64,000 nt of DNA from Pseudobdellovibrio exovorus JSS (GCF_000348725.1 NC_020813.1:496001-560000), one strand, 5' to 3'. Numbered from the stretch's first letter, positions 24,659-33,568 are shown. Notes: generated by a model from the sequence alone, not told the origin. Numbers and translations: made by a program.

Positions 24659-26381
24659 AATACTCTCAGGCCCGCAAGCGGGACAAATTTATGATCTGAA
24701 GCTCGGCAAGAATGTCTTTGGCCGTGGCGGCGTCAGTGACTTAAAAATTCAGTCGTTAGGAATTTCTAAAGAACACTGTGAAATTCATGTCTACAAAGAC
24801 AAAATGATGATCGTCGATTTGAAATCCAGCAATGGGACCTTTGTAAATGGTGTAAAAATTCAAAACTCGATTGTACGTGTGGGTGATAAGGTCAGTCTTT
24901 TTGATGTGATTATGGATGTTATTCCAGCGCCGGATATTCGTCCGAAGAACACTCCGAAGGTAGAAGTGGAAGCGAGTGAAGACGAAGACGTGGTGGAAAA
25001 ACCAAAGCGTCCAGCCCGTCGCCCGCGTCCGCCAGCGCCAATGGCAGGTGGATTTCCTCCTGTTCCCAATGGGGGAGCTTTTCCTGTACCTTATCCGCAG
25101 CAGGGCAATGCCGCTTTGCAGATGCAATATCCTCAAATGGGGATGAATCCTGTCTATGGAGTGCCACCGCAATTTAATCCTGCGGCAGGAGCGGCTCCGA
25201 CGCCTCCGCCAGCGGCACCGAAATTGACGTTGTCGCAGACAATTGAAAATTACATCGAAAATGTCGTGATGCCAGCGATTTATCGTCTGGGAATTATTTT
25301 TTCTTTGAAACAAATCCTCATGGGATTTGTGATGATCTTCGTTTTCGGTGTGACATTCTTGTCCGCTATCCCTTTAAGTAATTTGATCCAAGAATCTAAC
25401 TTGGCGGAAGCGACAAAAAGAGCGCGCTCTGTGGCCCGTTCGATTGCGAAGTTTAATGAGCAGTCACTTTTGTCAGGGCAATTGGGCAATTTGACAGTTC
25501 AAGAGGCCTTGAAAGAAGAAGGCATTAAAGAGGCCTTTATTATTCAACATCAGGATGGGCTTATTGTGGCTCCTGCTGATCGTGTGGGACGCGATGAAGC
25601 GAATCCATTGGTGTTGAAAGCACGTCAAGAAGAGCGTGCGACCTCTATGCGTTTGAATAAAAATACATTGGGGGCCTCGTTCCCAATTGCGGTTTATGAC
25701 CCGAATACAGGGGAAGCCCGTCCGAAATATCACTCTGTGGTGTTATATGATATCAGCTCTTTGAATGTGGATAATGAACGTGTGGTCAGTCTTCTGATGC
25801 AGACGTTGTTAATCGCTTCGTTTTTCGGTTTGATCTTGTATTACTTGTTTGCGCGACTGATTGAATATCCGATTAAGACCTTGAATCAACAAATTGATAA
25901 GGCCTTATTAGAAAAATCAGATCGTACAGAAGTGGCATTCGATTACCCTGTGTTTCAACAGTTAGTTTCTAGCGTTAACACTATTCTGAATCGTGTTTGG
26001 AATGGTGGTGGGGACGCTTCGCAGTCGCTGAAACCACAACAAAATCGAGATGTCGAGTATTCCAATTTAGTAGAAATGATCTTCCATCCGGCAGTTGTTT
26101 TGGATGTGGAACATAAAGTCAGAGCCTTGAATCCACAGTTTGAAGAGTTGGCGCAAACGTCGCGTGAAGCGGTGTTAAACCAAAGCTATCAGACCTTAAC
26201 AGATGGAGCTTTGGTGCAGAATATCGAGGCTCTAGTGGCTCGGGCTCAGCAGTCTCCGTATGAAAAACATTCGGATCGTATTCCATTTTCGCAGTTCGAG
26301 TGTGATGTTTACTGTCAGGCTTTCTTAAATACGGAAGGCCAGCCAGAAAGTTATGTGATTACATTGGTGCAAATCAGTTAA
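24645..26381 (+). CDS. FHA-domain sensor-like membrane protein
   Basis: Multi-domain envelope protein of 578 residues. The cytoplasmic FHA domain (about 1-95) keeps phospho-Thr-binding features: FGRG at 25-28, SKEHCEI at 41-47 and SSNGTFVNG at 61-69. A charged then Pro/Gly/Ala-rich linker (about 100-195) leads to membrane helix 1 (about 223-245). A periplasmic region of about 130 residues and helix 2 (LLIASFFGLILYYLFARL) follow, then a HAMP-like stretch. A PAS-like tail reads VEMIFHPAVVLDVEHKVRALN. The layout resembles a receptor without a kinase domain; the output is presumably recruitment through FHA or PAS. Function is inferred only from architecture. Confidence 0.85.
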   Translation: MWSIRILSGPQAGQIYDLKLGKNVFGRGGVSDLKIQSLGISKEHCEIHVYKDKMMIVDLKSSNGTFVNGVKIQNSIVRVGDKVSLFDVIMDVIPAPDIRPKNTPKVEVEASEDEDVVEKPKRPARRPRPPAPMAGGFPPVPNGGAFPVPYPQQGNAALQMQYPQMGMNPVYGVPPQFNPAAGAAPTPPPAAPKLTLSQTIENYIENVVMPAIYRLGIIFSLKQILMGFVMIFVFGVTFLSAIPLSNLIQESNLAEATKRARSVARSIAKFNEQSLLSGQLGNLTVQEALKEEGIKEAFIIQHQDGLIVAPADRVGRDEANPLVLKARQEERATSMRLNKNTLGASFPIAVYDPNTGEARPKYHSVVLYDISSLNVDNERVVSLLMQTLLIASFFGLILYYLFARLIEYPIKTLNQQIDKALLEKSDRTEVAFDYPVFQQLVSSVNTILNRVWNGGGDASQSLKPQQNRDVEYSNLVEMIFHPAVVLDVEHKVRALNPQFEELAQTSREAVLNQSYQTLTDGALVQNIEALVARAQQSPYEKHSDRIPFSQFECDVYCQAFLNTEGQPESYVITLVQIS

Positions 26382-26427
26382 GAGTAAAGTGTTGAGTAGA
26401 TTGGTGAATAGGGGAGTGAATTAAATA

Positions 26428-27636
26428 ATGTCGGCAGCGTTGCAACAGAAACCTGATATCAAGATCAAGATGACGGTGGTCGCAGGACCTCACGTCGGTC
26501 AGGTATTTCAGTTGAACAAATCTGGATTCACGATTGGACGTGGTCCTGAAAACGACCTTGTTTTAATGAATGACCCGATGGTCAGTCGTACACACGTGCG
26601 TATCGAGATCGTAGATCGTGATTTAGAGATCCACAATCTCAGCCAGAAGAACGCTGTTTTAGTCGATGGACAAACAGTTCAAAAATGGAAGATTGTTAAC
26701 AACTCTAACTTTATTATAGGGGATACAGAGTTCAAGGTTGAGTATGACTTGGGACAGGCCGTGGTTTCGATTCCGACCCCTAAGCCGGCTGCCGTGTTGC
26801 CATTAAAACCAAAAGCTCCTTCGCCTCAGGCGAAGCCAAAACCTAAAATGAAGAGTGCCGCACCTGCGAAAAAAGTTCCGCGTCCAGCACCTCCGATGGC
26901 CTTGCAAAATGGAGTGGCTCCTCGCGCGGGAGTTCCTACTCAGATGAAGACTCCGTTGATGGCATCTCCGGTCGGAGTGGGAATGGCCGTGGGAACACCT
27001 CGTCCACAGGTTTTTCAGCAGTCAGCGGCGGGCCTTGGTGCTCGTCCGGTTTCAGAGGCGGCTCAAGATTCGCTGATTTCAAATCCTCGGTTTAAATTTT
27101 ACATGGCGGCTCTGATAGTTTTTATCGGAGCGTACTTTTATCTTTTCAGTGGCGACGACAAAAAGAAAGCGGTTCAACAGCAGATTAATTCGACTTTGAA
27201 CTACTCAGATGCCGTGCAAATGAGTTTAAACTCGCAAACAGAAAAAGATAGAACCGCGACACTTGATGGAAAAAAACGAGATCGGAACTCGATTCAGTCT
27301 CAACGTATTGCAGAAAATCTGATGAAAGGCATGCGCGATTTCAATATGGGTAACTATGCTCGTGCGCAAGAGTTCTTTCAGTTAGTACTCAACTTAGATC
27401 CAGACAATCAGCTAGCTAAGCGGCATATTTATCTATCGCGCGTACGATTTGATGAAATCGTCCAAGAAAAATTAATGCTTGGAGAATCGTATTTTAAGAA
27501 GCATAATTTCAAAATGTGCGAGTCTATGTATCGACAAGTTGTTGTGATGTTACAGGGTAAAAACAACGACCAAAAACTCTTATTGGCAGAAAAAAAGGCA
27601 AAAGAGTGCCAGCTCGCCGATGAGGGTGTTCTTTGA
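26428..27636 (+). CDS. FHA-domain membrane protein with C-terminal TPR-like region
   Basis: 402 residues. The N-terminal FHA domain (about 15-110) has FTIGRGPENDL (35-45) and SRTHVRIE (53-60), but the usual Asn-Gly near position 75 is altered (LSQKNAVLVDG), so ligand affinity may differ. A Pro/Lys/Ala-rich linker (about 120-200) precedes one membrane helix (FYMAALIVFIGAYFYLF). The C-terminal part contains TPR-like helices (NYARAQEFFQLVLNLDPDN; SYFKKHNFKMCESMYRQVV) that would lie on the opposite side of the membrane. ATG 26428 has GGGG about 15 bases upstream. The stop overlaps the next FHA gene (TGATG). Confidence 0.85.
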   Translation: MSAALQQKPDIKIKMTVVAGPHVGQVFQLNKSGFTIGRGPENDLVLMNDPMVSRTHVRIEIVDRDLEIHNLSQKNAVLVDGQTVQKWKIVNNSNFIIGDTEFKVEYDLGQAVVSIPTPKPAAVLPLKPKAPSPQAKPKPKMKSAAPAKKVPRPAPPMALQNGVAPRAGVPTQMKTPLMASPVGVGMAVGTPRPQVFQQSAAGLGARPVSEAAQDSLISNPRFKFYMAALIVFIGAYFYLFSGDDKKKAVQQQINSTLNYSDAVQMSLNSQTEKDRTATLDGKKRDRNSIQSQRIAENLMKGMRDFNMGNYARAQEFFQLVLNLDPDNQLAKRHIYLSRVRFDEIVQEKLMLGESYFKKHNFKMCESMYRQVVVMLQGKNNDQKLLLAEKKAKECQLADEGVL

Positions 27637-29720
27637 TGTCGCGTTTGAAGGTGATGCTCCGTGGAGCATTGATCAGTGAAATTGAACTTAATCCAGAGAA
27701 AGAATATATCGGCGGCCGTAAAGAGGGCTGCGATATACGTCTACAAGCGGAAAAGGGTATTTCCCGCGAGCATTTCAAACTAAAATATGTCGAAGGCCAA
27801 TGGCAGCTCAGTGCGATCTCTCGCTTCGGTGATGTTTTTACCGGAGGCCAGAAGGTTGAGCAAACAGAGCTTCAACACAGTCAAACCTTTCAAGTTCCTC
27901 CCTATGAGTTTTCATTCCTTGATGTGCCCGATGTGGGAATCCCTTCGCCGGATAACTTGGGTGCCGATGCGGTTGCGCCTACTGTGGGCGAAAATGATAA
28001 AACGGTAATCGGGGCCGCGCCTCAGGTTCCGTATATCAAGATGGTGAATTCCACAGGTGAAGTTAGTGAAATGCTGCGCCTTGAAGTGGGCGATGTGTGG
28101 GTTGCGGGGCGAGATCCCTCTTGCCAAATTATTATTCCCGATCAACGAGTCAGTCGTCGTCAGTTTGAAATTTACAAGGTCAATGGGGCCTATACTATTT
28201 TAGATTTGGCCAGTGTGAACGGTACATTCTTAAATGGAAGCCCCGTTTCGTCGACAGATCCGCAAACACTTAAAAGTGGTGATGCTATCAATGTACTGGA
28301 TAACACCATGTACTTTGAGCTTCACGATCCTAACTTCCGCTATAAAGTTGAAAAAATCGAAGTTCCGCCTCTTCAGATGGATCAGTTCGAAGAAGAGGCT
28401 GTCTCGGAAGATTTTGTTCCTGAAGATTACGCAGAAGAGGAATATGAAGACGTACCTGAAATTGAAGAGTACGAACAATATGATGTTCCTCAGCAGATGG
28501 ATATTGCAGGGGCCGGTCCTTTTACAGGTATGCCAGGCCCTGATGTAGACCCGAATCAGTACTACACATTTCAGGCTCCTCCACCGGATCAGCAGGCAGC
28601 CGCAGCCGGTGCGGCTGCTCCGACAACGCCACTAAAAAAATTAATGGCCAATAAGCCATTGTTAATAGCTGTGGTCTTGGCCTTTTTAGGCGGGGCTTAT
28701 TACTTAAGCGAGTTACTTAACCCACCACAGGCACCGGTTATACAGCAGCCGACGGCGTCTCCGACAGGAGATCCATTTGATAGGTTGTCTCCGGCTCAGC
28801 AAAAAGAAGTGGAAGAGTTATATTCGCTAGCTATGCAGATGTATAACCAACAGAAGTATGAATTAGCGCTCGAGCAAATTCGTAAGATTAAAGAAATTCT
28901 GCCTAGCGGTTATAAAGACACAGAAAAAATTGAAAGAGACGCGGATATGGCTATGCAAGCGTTGATTCAATACGAAGAGGATGAACGTCTTCGTAAAGAG
29001 CGCGAAGCTCGTGAAGCGAAAATCCGTAGTGTTATTGCTAAGTGTGAAACGATCATTAACGAAACGGTGACTTCGGATGAAATGTCGGTATGTCTGTACG
29101 AAGTGACATCATTTGATCCAAACAATGCTGATGCAACACGCCTACGCGAAATCGTAAATAAAATCGAAATTGATCGCCGTCAGGCCGCGATTGATAAAGA
29201 AAACTTAGAACGTCGTAAAGAACAAATGGATCAGCTTTTTAAAGAAGCTGAAGACGAGCATCAAAAAGGTTATGCCTTTAAAACTATAAAAAAATATCAG
29301 GCTGTGATTAATTCTAATTTGCCTGATACCAAAAAGTATAAAGAAAAAGCTCGCGAACGAATTAAGTTTATTGAGGAAAAGATCTTAGAAAAATCTCAGG
29401 CTAGCATGACAGAAGCGGATAACTTTTTCAAAGAAGGTAAAATTCGCGAAGCCGTACAAACTCTTAGAGCCGCTGTGGTTTATGACCCTGACAACAAAAC
29501 GATCAAAGATAAGATCGAAGCTTTTACCTTAGAGCTGACACGTAAAATGAAAGTTCTTTATCAAGAATCCATTATCGATGAGAACTACGGAATTATTGAA
29601 AATACGGACAGTCGTCAAGGTGCTAAAGAAAAATGGAAAAAGATCACAGAACTCGATTTAGAAGATGGTGAATACTATCGTAAAGCTGTGATGAAACTTA
29701 GACGTTATGGAGTTTACTAA
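27636..29720 (+). CDS. Tandem-FHA membrane protein with long TPR/coiled-coil tail
   Basis: 694 residues. FHA-1 (about 1-100) shows GGRKEGCDIRL and SREHFKL but no Asn-Gly motif. FHA-2 (about 150-240) shows VAGRDPSCQIII and SVNGTFLNG, with SRRQ where SRRH is usual. An acidic Tyr/Glu-rich linker (about 245-285), a Pro/Ala-rich stretch and one membrane helix (LLIAVVLAFLGGAYYL) follow. The C-terminal half is helical, with TPR-like units (MYNQQKYELALEQIRKIKEI; FFKEGKIREAVQTLRAAVV) and charged coiled coil. ATG 27636 overlaps the previous stop (TGATG); a TTG three bases earlier is unlikely. It probably acts as a scaffold with the neighbouring FHA proteins. Confidence 0.85.
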   Translation: MSRLKVMLRGALISEIELNPEKEYIGGRKEGCDIRLQAEKGISREHFKLKYVEGQWQLSAISRFGDVFTGGQKVEQTELQHSQTFQVPPYEFSFLDVPDVGIPSPDNLGADAVAPTVGENDKTVIGAAPQVPYIKMVNSTGEVSEMLRLEVGDVWVAGRDPSCQIIIPDQRVSRRQFEIYKVNGAYTILDLASVNGTFLNGSPVSSTDPQTLKSGDAINVLDNTMYFELHDPNFRYKVEKIEVPPLQMDQFEEEAVSEDFVPEDYAEEEYEDVPEIEEYEQYDVPQQMDIAGAGPFTGMPGPDVDPNQYYTFQAPPPDQQAAAAGAAAPTTPLKKLMANKPLLIAVVLAFLGGAYYLSELLNPPQAPVIQQPTASPTGDPFDRLSPAQQKEVEELYSLAMQMYNQQKYELALEQIRKIKEILPSGYKDTEKIERDADMAMQALIQYEEDERLRKEREAREAKIRSVIAKCETIINETVTSDEMSVCLYEVTSFDPNNADATRLREIVNKIEIDRRQAAIDKENLERRKEQMDQLFKEAEDEHQKGYAFKTIKKYQAVINSNLPDTKKYKEKARERIKFIEEKILEKSQASMTEADNFFKEGKIREAVQTLRAAVVYDPDNKTIKDKIEAFTLELTRKMKVLYQESIIDENYGIIENTDSRQGAKEKWKKITELDLEDGEYYRKAVMKLRRYGVY

Positions 29721-30355
29721 TGAAAGCTGAGACTCGTTCTGCCCATAACGGACTGCAATTAGCTCAAACTCAGGTTTATCATCTTTTAGACGATCAACTG
29801 ATCTTGATTCTACGTTCGTGGGGTTCATCTGATTACAACCAAAAATTTGTAGACGAAGTGACACATTATATTTCGTCGGCACAAGCGGATTTGGAAGTGA
29901 CAACTCCGTTTGACTACCACGAGGGATTGACATCGCTAGCAAACCGCACGCGCGTGTCTTTGTTGCTAGCCCACGATCTGTTTTATAAGAATGACAACAA
30001 ATCTGAATACTCTGTTGGATTTGAAGCTATGGTTCTTTTCACGGCGAAGAATGAAGTGGCATGGTCAAGTGTCGGGCGCTTTGCTTTACACAAGATCAAT
30101 GGTTCCTCTGTCAGTCATATCCTACAGACAGGAACCGATTTAGATAGCGAAACTCTATTGCCAGTACAGTTACTAGGTGTCGAACGTGATATGGATTTGA
30201 TGTCGGGTTCTATTGCGATGACAGAGGAAAGTAAGCTGGTTATTTCATCCACTTACAACTGTGATATTGCTATCAATCCAGAACAAGATGTTCAGGCACC
30301 TGTGAGTGTTTTAGGTAATGGGTCTTATTGGTTTGCATTGGTGACAGCAGGCTGA
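29720..30355 (+). CDS. PP2C-fold-like protein, probably catalytically inactive
   Basis: 211 residues, soluble. I do not recognise it firmly, but its order of segments resembles a PPM/PP2C phosphatase. SVGFEAMVLFTAKNEVAWSS followed by VGRFALHKI mimics the GTTA..VGDSR region, and LPVQLLGVERD mimics the LG segment. GSIAMTEESKLVISST mimics the strand before the SDGL motif. The metal-binding Asp residues expected at those places are absent (VGRF, SSTYN). A pseudophosphatase or structural partner of the FHA proteins is therefore inferred. ATG overlaps the FHA gene stop (TAATG), so it belongs to the operon. Its end overlaps the convergent sulfatase-like gene by 31 bases. Confidence 0.6.
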   Translation: MKAETRSAHNGLQLAQTQVYHLLDDQLILILRSWGSSDYNQKFVDEVTHYISSAQADLEVTTPFDYHEGLTSLANRTRVSLLLAHDLFYKNDNKSEYSVGFEAMVLFTAKNEVAWSSVGRFALHKINGSSVSHILQTGTDLDSETLLPVQLLGVERDMDLMSGSIAMTEESKLVISSTYNCDIAINPEQDVQAPVSVLGNGSYWFALVTAG

Positions 30356-31821
30356 GGCCACTGTCTATCTGGATCCCAAAGTCCCCAAATATTTTCTAAA
30401 GATAAATTATAAGAGTGTCGCCGAGCTTCTTCATAAAGAGCATCTTTTTCCTGTTTTGGATTTTTAAAATAAATAAGAAGCGTTGAAAGAGGATTCGTTG
30501 TCTTATTTTTTTTCAAGCGAGAGGCTTCTTTATCGAAGACGGACGCACGGCTGTTCGGTTTTGCCCAGTATTCGCGATTATTTTGTGAAAGTTTATACTC
30601 GCTTCCGGTGTACGTACGCCATTTGTCAGCATTGGAAAGTTCGCGAATACGGCGTAGGGATCGTAGATCATCCGCAGTGACTTCATTCTGAGTAGAAATT
30701 AAATTGATCGTCTCTAAACCATCAGTAAGGCGATTGTAGAACTCATTGGTGTCTGCCTCGATAAAAAGGTAGTGTTTAAAGATCAAAGAAAATCTGAGTT
30801 CTAAAGATTTCTTCCACGTGTTGGCCGCTTCGACTAATAAAAACCGCGGCTCATTGGGAATACTGTCCAGTTCATTCGAACTCCAAAGTGCAGAAAAGCT
30901 CCAAACCGGAAATTGAGGGTCAGAGGTGATATTGATCTGCGGGGACACCGTTTTGGCTAAGCTGTATCCAAAGTCAGCTAGTGAAATAGGCGAGTCAAAT
31001 TTCCAATTGATACCTTCATCACCTTTTTGCCTTGGAGGTTTGATAAACATGGCGACCCGCGTGGCTTCGCTGTGCAAGTTAGAATAGACAGACTCATTTA
31101 ATCGCGCGTATTCAGACTTTCCCTGTAGTCCTACAACGATGACGTAGTTAGATTCCCAAAGATTTTCTTCTTTGAGTCTTTCAAAAAATAAACCAAGGCT
31201 TTCATCGAACTTTTCTAACCCCGAAATCTGTTCTTCACCTTCATTGATAGAATCCAGATCTGAGCTGTAGATGACCGAGAAAAAAGGAGCAGAGGATTCT
31301 TCAACCCAATTGAAGAATAGATCTGACTGGCGACGAAAACTGATGGAATAAGAGGATTGCAACAGAAACGAAATGTCGTCGAATAAGTCAAATCCCCTAG
31401 ATAGGCCGGTCTTTTTTAAGATAGTGGGTTTACCACTCCAGAAAGCTGTGCGGTATTTTTGAGTTTTAAATAACTCAGGTAAAGTAGGAAGATCTGGATT
31501 CAGGCGATCAAAGCTGCGATGCAGTTGGTGCTGGAACGGGTACGTAGCGGTTAACAGCGACCCCATAGCTGCGGCTGTTTGAGTCGATGTGGTGAACGCA
31601 TTACTAAAACGGATACTTTCGTGACAAAGAGTATTCAGTCCCGAGACCTCATCGCTTTTTTCTTCCGAGCAAGAAAAGGCATTAAAAGAAAGTTGATCCG
31701 CAGCCACGATGATAAAAGATGGTTTTTTGTTTTCCTTACAGGAACTCAAGGACAAAAGTCCGGCAGTGCACAAACTGATAACGATCCAGACCTTCAATAA
31801 ATCCCGTTTTGACGCTTTCAT
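30325..31821 (-). CDS. Sulfatase/alkaline-phosphatase-superfamily lipoprotein
   Basis: Lipoprotein of 498 residues: signal peptide with lipobox LSSC (Cys28). The N-terminal metal-binding strand reads PSFIIVAADQLSFNAFSC, a form of the sulfatase/LtaS N-terminal motif. The nucleophile region (TTSTQTAAAMGSLLTATYP) lacks the Cys/Ser-x-Pro-x-Arg sulfatase code and instead resembles Thr/Ser nucleophile members. KYRTAFWSGKPTI and NYVIVVGLQGKSEYA match later family blocks, although the usual Asp-His (SDHG) at the second is VVGLQG, so activity is doubtful. It is divergent from exbB by 51 bases. Phosphoethanolamine/phosphoglycerol transfer or a non-catalytic role are alternatives. Confidence 0.65.
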   Translation of the reverse strand: MKASKRDLLKVWIVISLCTAGLLSLSSCKENKKPSFIIVAADQLSFNAFSCSEEKSDEVSGLNTLCHESIRFSNAFTTSTQTAAAMGSLLTATYPFQHQLHRSFDRLNPDLPTLPELFKTQKYRTAFWSGKPTILKKTGLSRGFDLFDDISFLLQSSYSISFRRQSDLFFNWVEESSAPFFSVIYSSDLDSINEGEEQISGLEKFDESLGLFFERLKEENLWESNYVIVVGLQGKSEYARLNESVYSNLHSEATRVAMFIKPPRQKGDEGINWKFDSPISLADFGYSLAKTVSPQINITSDPQFPVWSFSALWSSNELDSIPNEPRFLLVEAANTWKKSLELRFSLIFKHYLFIEADTNEFYNRLTDGLETINLISTQNEVTADDLRSLRRIRELSNADKWRTYTGSEYKLSQNNREYWAKPNSRASVFDKEASRLKKNKTTNPLSTLLIYFKNPKQEKDALYEEARRHSYNLSLENIWGLWDPDRQWPQPAVTNANQ

Positions 31822-31872
31822 GGACAGACTCCATAATAAAGAAACAAATCAGAAAGTAAAGAGGAGTCACCT

Positions 31873-32505
31873 ATGTTATCAGAAAAGATCTTTGTAATTG
31901 CCCATTATGCCGACCAAGCGGTGCTGATTTTGTTGGTATTAATGAGTGTGGTTTCTGTAGGAATGATCTTTGAAAGATTTGTGGCCTTAAAAAAAGTGTC
32001 TCAAGACAGTGAAGCAATTCGCGCTAAAATTCGTCAGGCTTTGCACGATGGCAACTTAGCGGGTTTTGAAGACCTAGCTCGCGACACCTCTTCTTTAGAA
32101 GGTCGCGCGGCTTCGCAGGCTCTAAGACATTTAAACGAGACCGGATTAGCGGGCTTTGAAGAGGTTTTTAATACGTTCATGTTGAATGAAAAACCGGCGC
32201 TAGAAAGATATTTAGCTCCATTGGCGACGATTGCTTCCAATGCGCCATTTATCGGTCTTTTGGGAACAGTTTTAGGTATTATGAAAGCCTTCAACGATTT
32301 AGCTCAAGCTTCAGATGCAGGACAGCAGACAGTGATGGCAGGTATTTCGATTGCGCTTGTCGCGACGGCCGCGGGTCTTTTCGTGGCGATTCCTGCTGGT
32401 ATTTTCTATAACTACTACACGCGTAAAGTAAAAGGCATCTACACGAATTTAGAAAGCGTGAAAGAGCTAGGCCTAGCGTATGCTAAGAAGAAAGGTTTGA
32501 ACTAA
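31873..32505 (+). CDS. exbB: ExbB/TolQ/MotA-family proton channel protein
   Basis: Inner-membrane subunit of a proton-driven ExbB-ExbD motor, 210 residues. Three membrane helices are visible: VLILLVLMSVVSVGMIF, LATIASNAPFIGLLGTVLGIM and ISIALVATAAGLFVAIPAGIF. The APFIGLLGTVLGIMKAF stretch is the family hallmark. AGAGGAG precedes ATG by 6 bases. The stop overlaps exbD (TAATG). TolQ is the main alternative; there are no tolA/tolB/pal genes beside it, so an ExbB role or an unassigned motor is preferred. Confidence 0.9.
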   Translation: MLSEKIFVIAHYADQAVLILLVLMSVVSVGMIFERFVALKKVSQDSEAIRAKIRQALHDGNLAGFEDLARDTSSLEGRAASQALRHLNETGLAGFEEVFNTFMLNEKPALERYLAPLATIASNAPFIGLLGTVLGIMKAFNDLAQASDAGQQTVMAGISIALVATAAGLFVAIPAGIFYNYYTRKVKGIYTNLESVKELGLAYAKKKGLN

Positions 32506-32909
32506 TGGGGTTTAAATCGGATTCTCAAGACGATGTTCTGGCCGAGATTAACGTCGTTCCCTTAGTTGATATCATCTTAGTGGTACTGATCATTTTTATG
32601 GTCACCGCGCCAATGATTATGAATTCCTCTTTGAATGTGAACTTACCGAAAGCGGGGGCGGGTGACGCTACGGCTCCTAGTAAGTTAAACATTCTGATCG
32701 CCAGCGATGGGCGTCTGAGTCTTGATGGAAAAATCGTCGACGAGATGCAAATTCGCCAAGTGGCGGAAGAGGAAGTAAAAAAGAACCCAGAGGTTCAGGC
32801 GATTATCTCGGCTGACCGCGAAGTGCACCACGGGCGCGTGGTCTCTATCCTCGACACAGTCAAACTAGCTGGCGTAAAAAAATTCGCGATCAGCATCGAT
32901 AAAAGGTAG
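32505..32909 (+). CDS. exbD: ExbD/TolR-family protein
   Basis: Partner of the ExbB-like protein, 134 residues with one N-terminal helix (LVDIILVVLIIFMVTAPMI) carrying the essential Asp in VDIIL, and a periplasmic domain (KLNILIASDGRLSLDGKIV; VQAIISADREVHHGRVV). INVVPLVDI is a textbook ExbD/TolR motif. The TAG stop lies inside a REP-like repeat (32904-32929), so the last two residues (Lys-Arg) are encoded at or in the repeat boundary. A tonB-like third gene would be expected nearby but is not recognisable; a transposase gene follows instead. Confidence 0.9.
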   Translation: MGFKSDSQDDVLAEINVVPLVDIILVVLIIFMVTAPMIMNSSLNVNLPKAGAGDATAPSKLNILIASDGRLSLDGKIVDEMQIRQVAEEEVKKNPEVQAIISADREVHHGRVVSILDTVKLAGVKKFAISIDKR

Positions 32910-32929
32910 GCCGTACCTTATCCGGAAAT
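32904..32929 (-). repeat. REP-like repeat, left copy
   Basis: 26 bases whose reverse complement equals 33636-33661 and 1060-1085. The plus strand reads AGGTA-GGCCG-TACCT followed by TATCCGGAAAT-type sequence, giving a 5-bp stem and the GTAG tetranucleotide typical of REP elements. It contains the exbD stop codon (32907-32909). Confidence 0.85.
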
Positions 32930-33568
32930 TTAGAGCAGTGTCATCTCTAATATATGAGAGTTTCGGTCTTTATCGAGGCCGAAGTGGAAATGTTGTTTTC
33001 TTAGAGCATTTCGGATATCGACTTTGAGTTCTTCAGATGGATAACCTTGATTTAACCACTGCAAGTGGCTGTAAACATCTGAAAATAGAGCTTCATCATT
33101 TTCCAATGGAATTATGGTGTGAGCCTGCCCGAGCAACCCATAAAGACTCGAATAGGGATACTCTTCGACACGATAGCAAAGTCCGGCCTCGACCGGATTT
33201 CGGTAAACATATTTGTAAGCATGCAGATAATACAGCGGTGACTTCAGCAAAGACCAATAGTACGGACCTCCATAGATGTGATTGATGCGACCGGATTCAA
33301 AACCGATCACGCGACTGGTTTCGCGCATCAGATAGTTCATCGCCTGACTTAAGTTGCCATGCGGGGTTTGGATGATTAAATGAAAATGATTATTCATCAG
33401 AACAAAGCTATGAATACGCACACCATAGGAATGATGTATAAAAAAGAGATACTTCGAGTAAATATCCCAAATTGTTTCCATCGGTAACGAGAACCACTCT
33501 TTATTCAGACAGCGTGCGGTCACGTGATAAGGCCAGTCGTTATGAGCTAAAAATTTTTTTCTCGGCAT
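32930..33568 (-). CDS. REP-associated tyrosine transposase (RAYT, Y1/HUH family)
   Basis: 212-residue single-strand DNA transposase of the TnpA-REP type. The HUH motif is FVLMNNHFHLIIQTP near residue 65. The preceding DWPYHVTARCLNKEWF strand and the MNYLMRETSRVIGFESGR helix are typical. HAYKYVYRNPVEAGLC carries the presumed catalytic Tyr just before NPVEAG. IS200/IS605 enzymes are shorter (about 150), so the C-terminal extension supports RAYT rather than a full IS. ATG 33568 is preferred over TTG 33589. The enzyme would nick and possibly mobilise the 26-base palindromic repeats flanking it; it appears intact. Confidence 0.9.
   Translation of the reverse strand: MPRKKFLAHNDWPYHVTARCLNKEWFSLPMETIWDIYSKYLFFIHHSYGVRIHSFVLMNNHFHLIIQTPHGNLSQAMNYLMRETSRVIGFESGRINHIYGGPYYWSLLKSPLYYLHAYKYVYRNPVEAGLCYRVEEYPYSSLYGLLGQAHTIIPLENDEALFSDVYSHLQWLNQGYPSEELKVDIRNALRKQHFHFGLDKDRNSHILEMTLL

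Noticed and set aside
24756-25313. Long minus-strand ORF of 185 codons inside the first FHA gene
   Set aside because: It lies fully antisense to a gene with clear FHA motifs, is rich in Arg/His/Trp from reversed codons, and has no ribosome site.
32930-33568. Complete IS200/IS605 insertion sequence
   Set aside because: The enzyme is longer than TnpA of IS200 and is flanked by short REP-like palindromes rather than IS ends; RAYT fits better.
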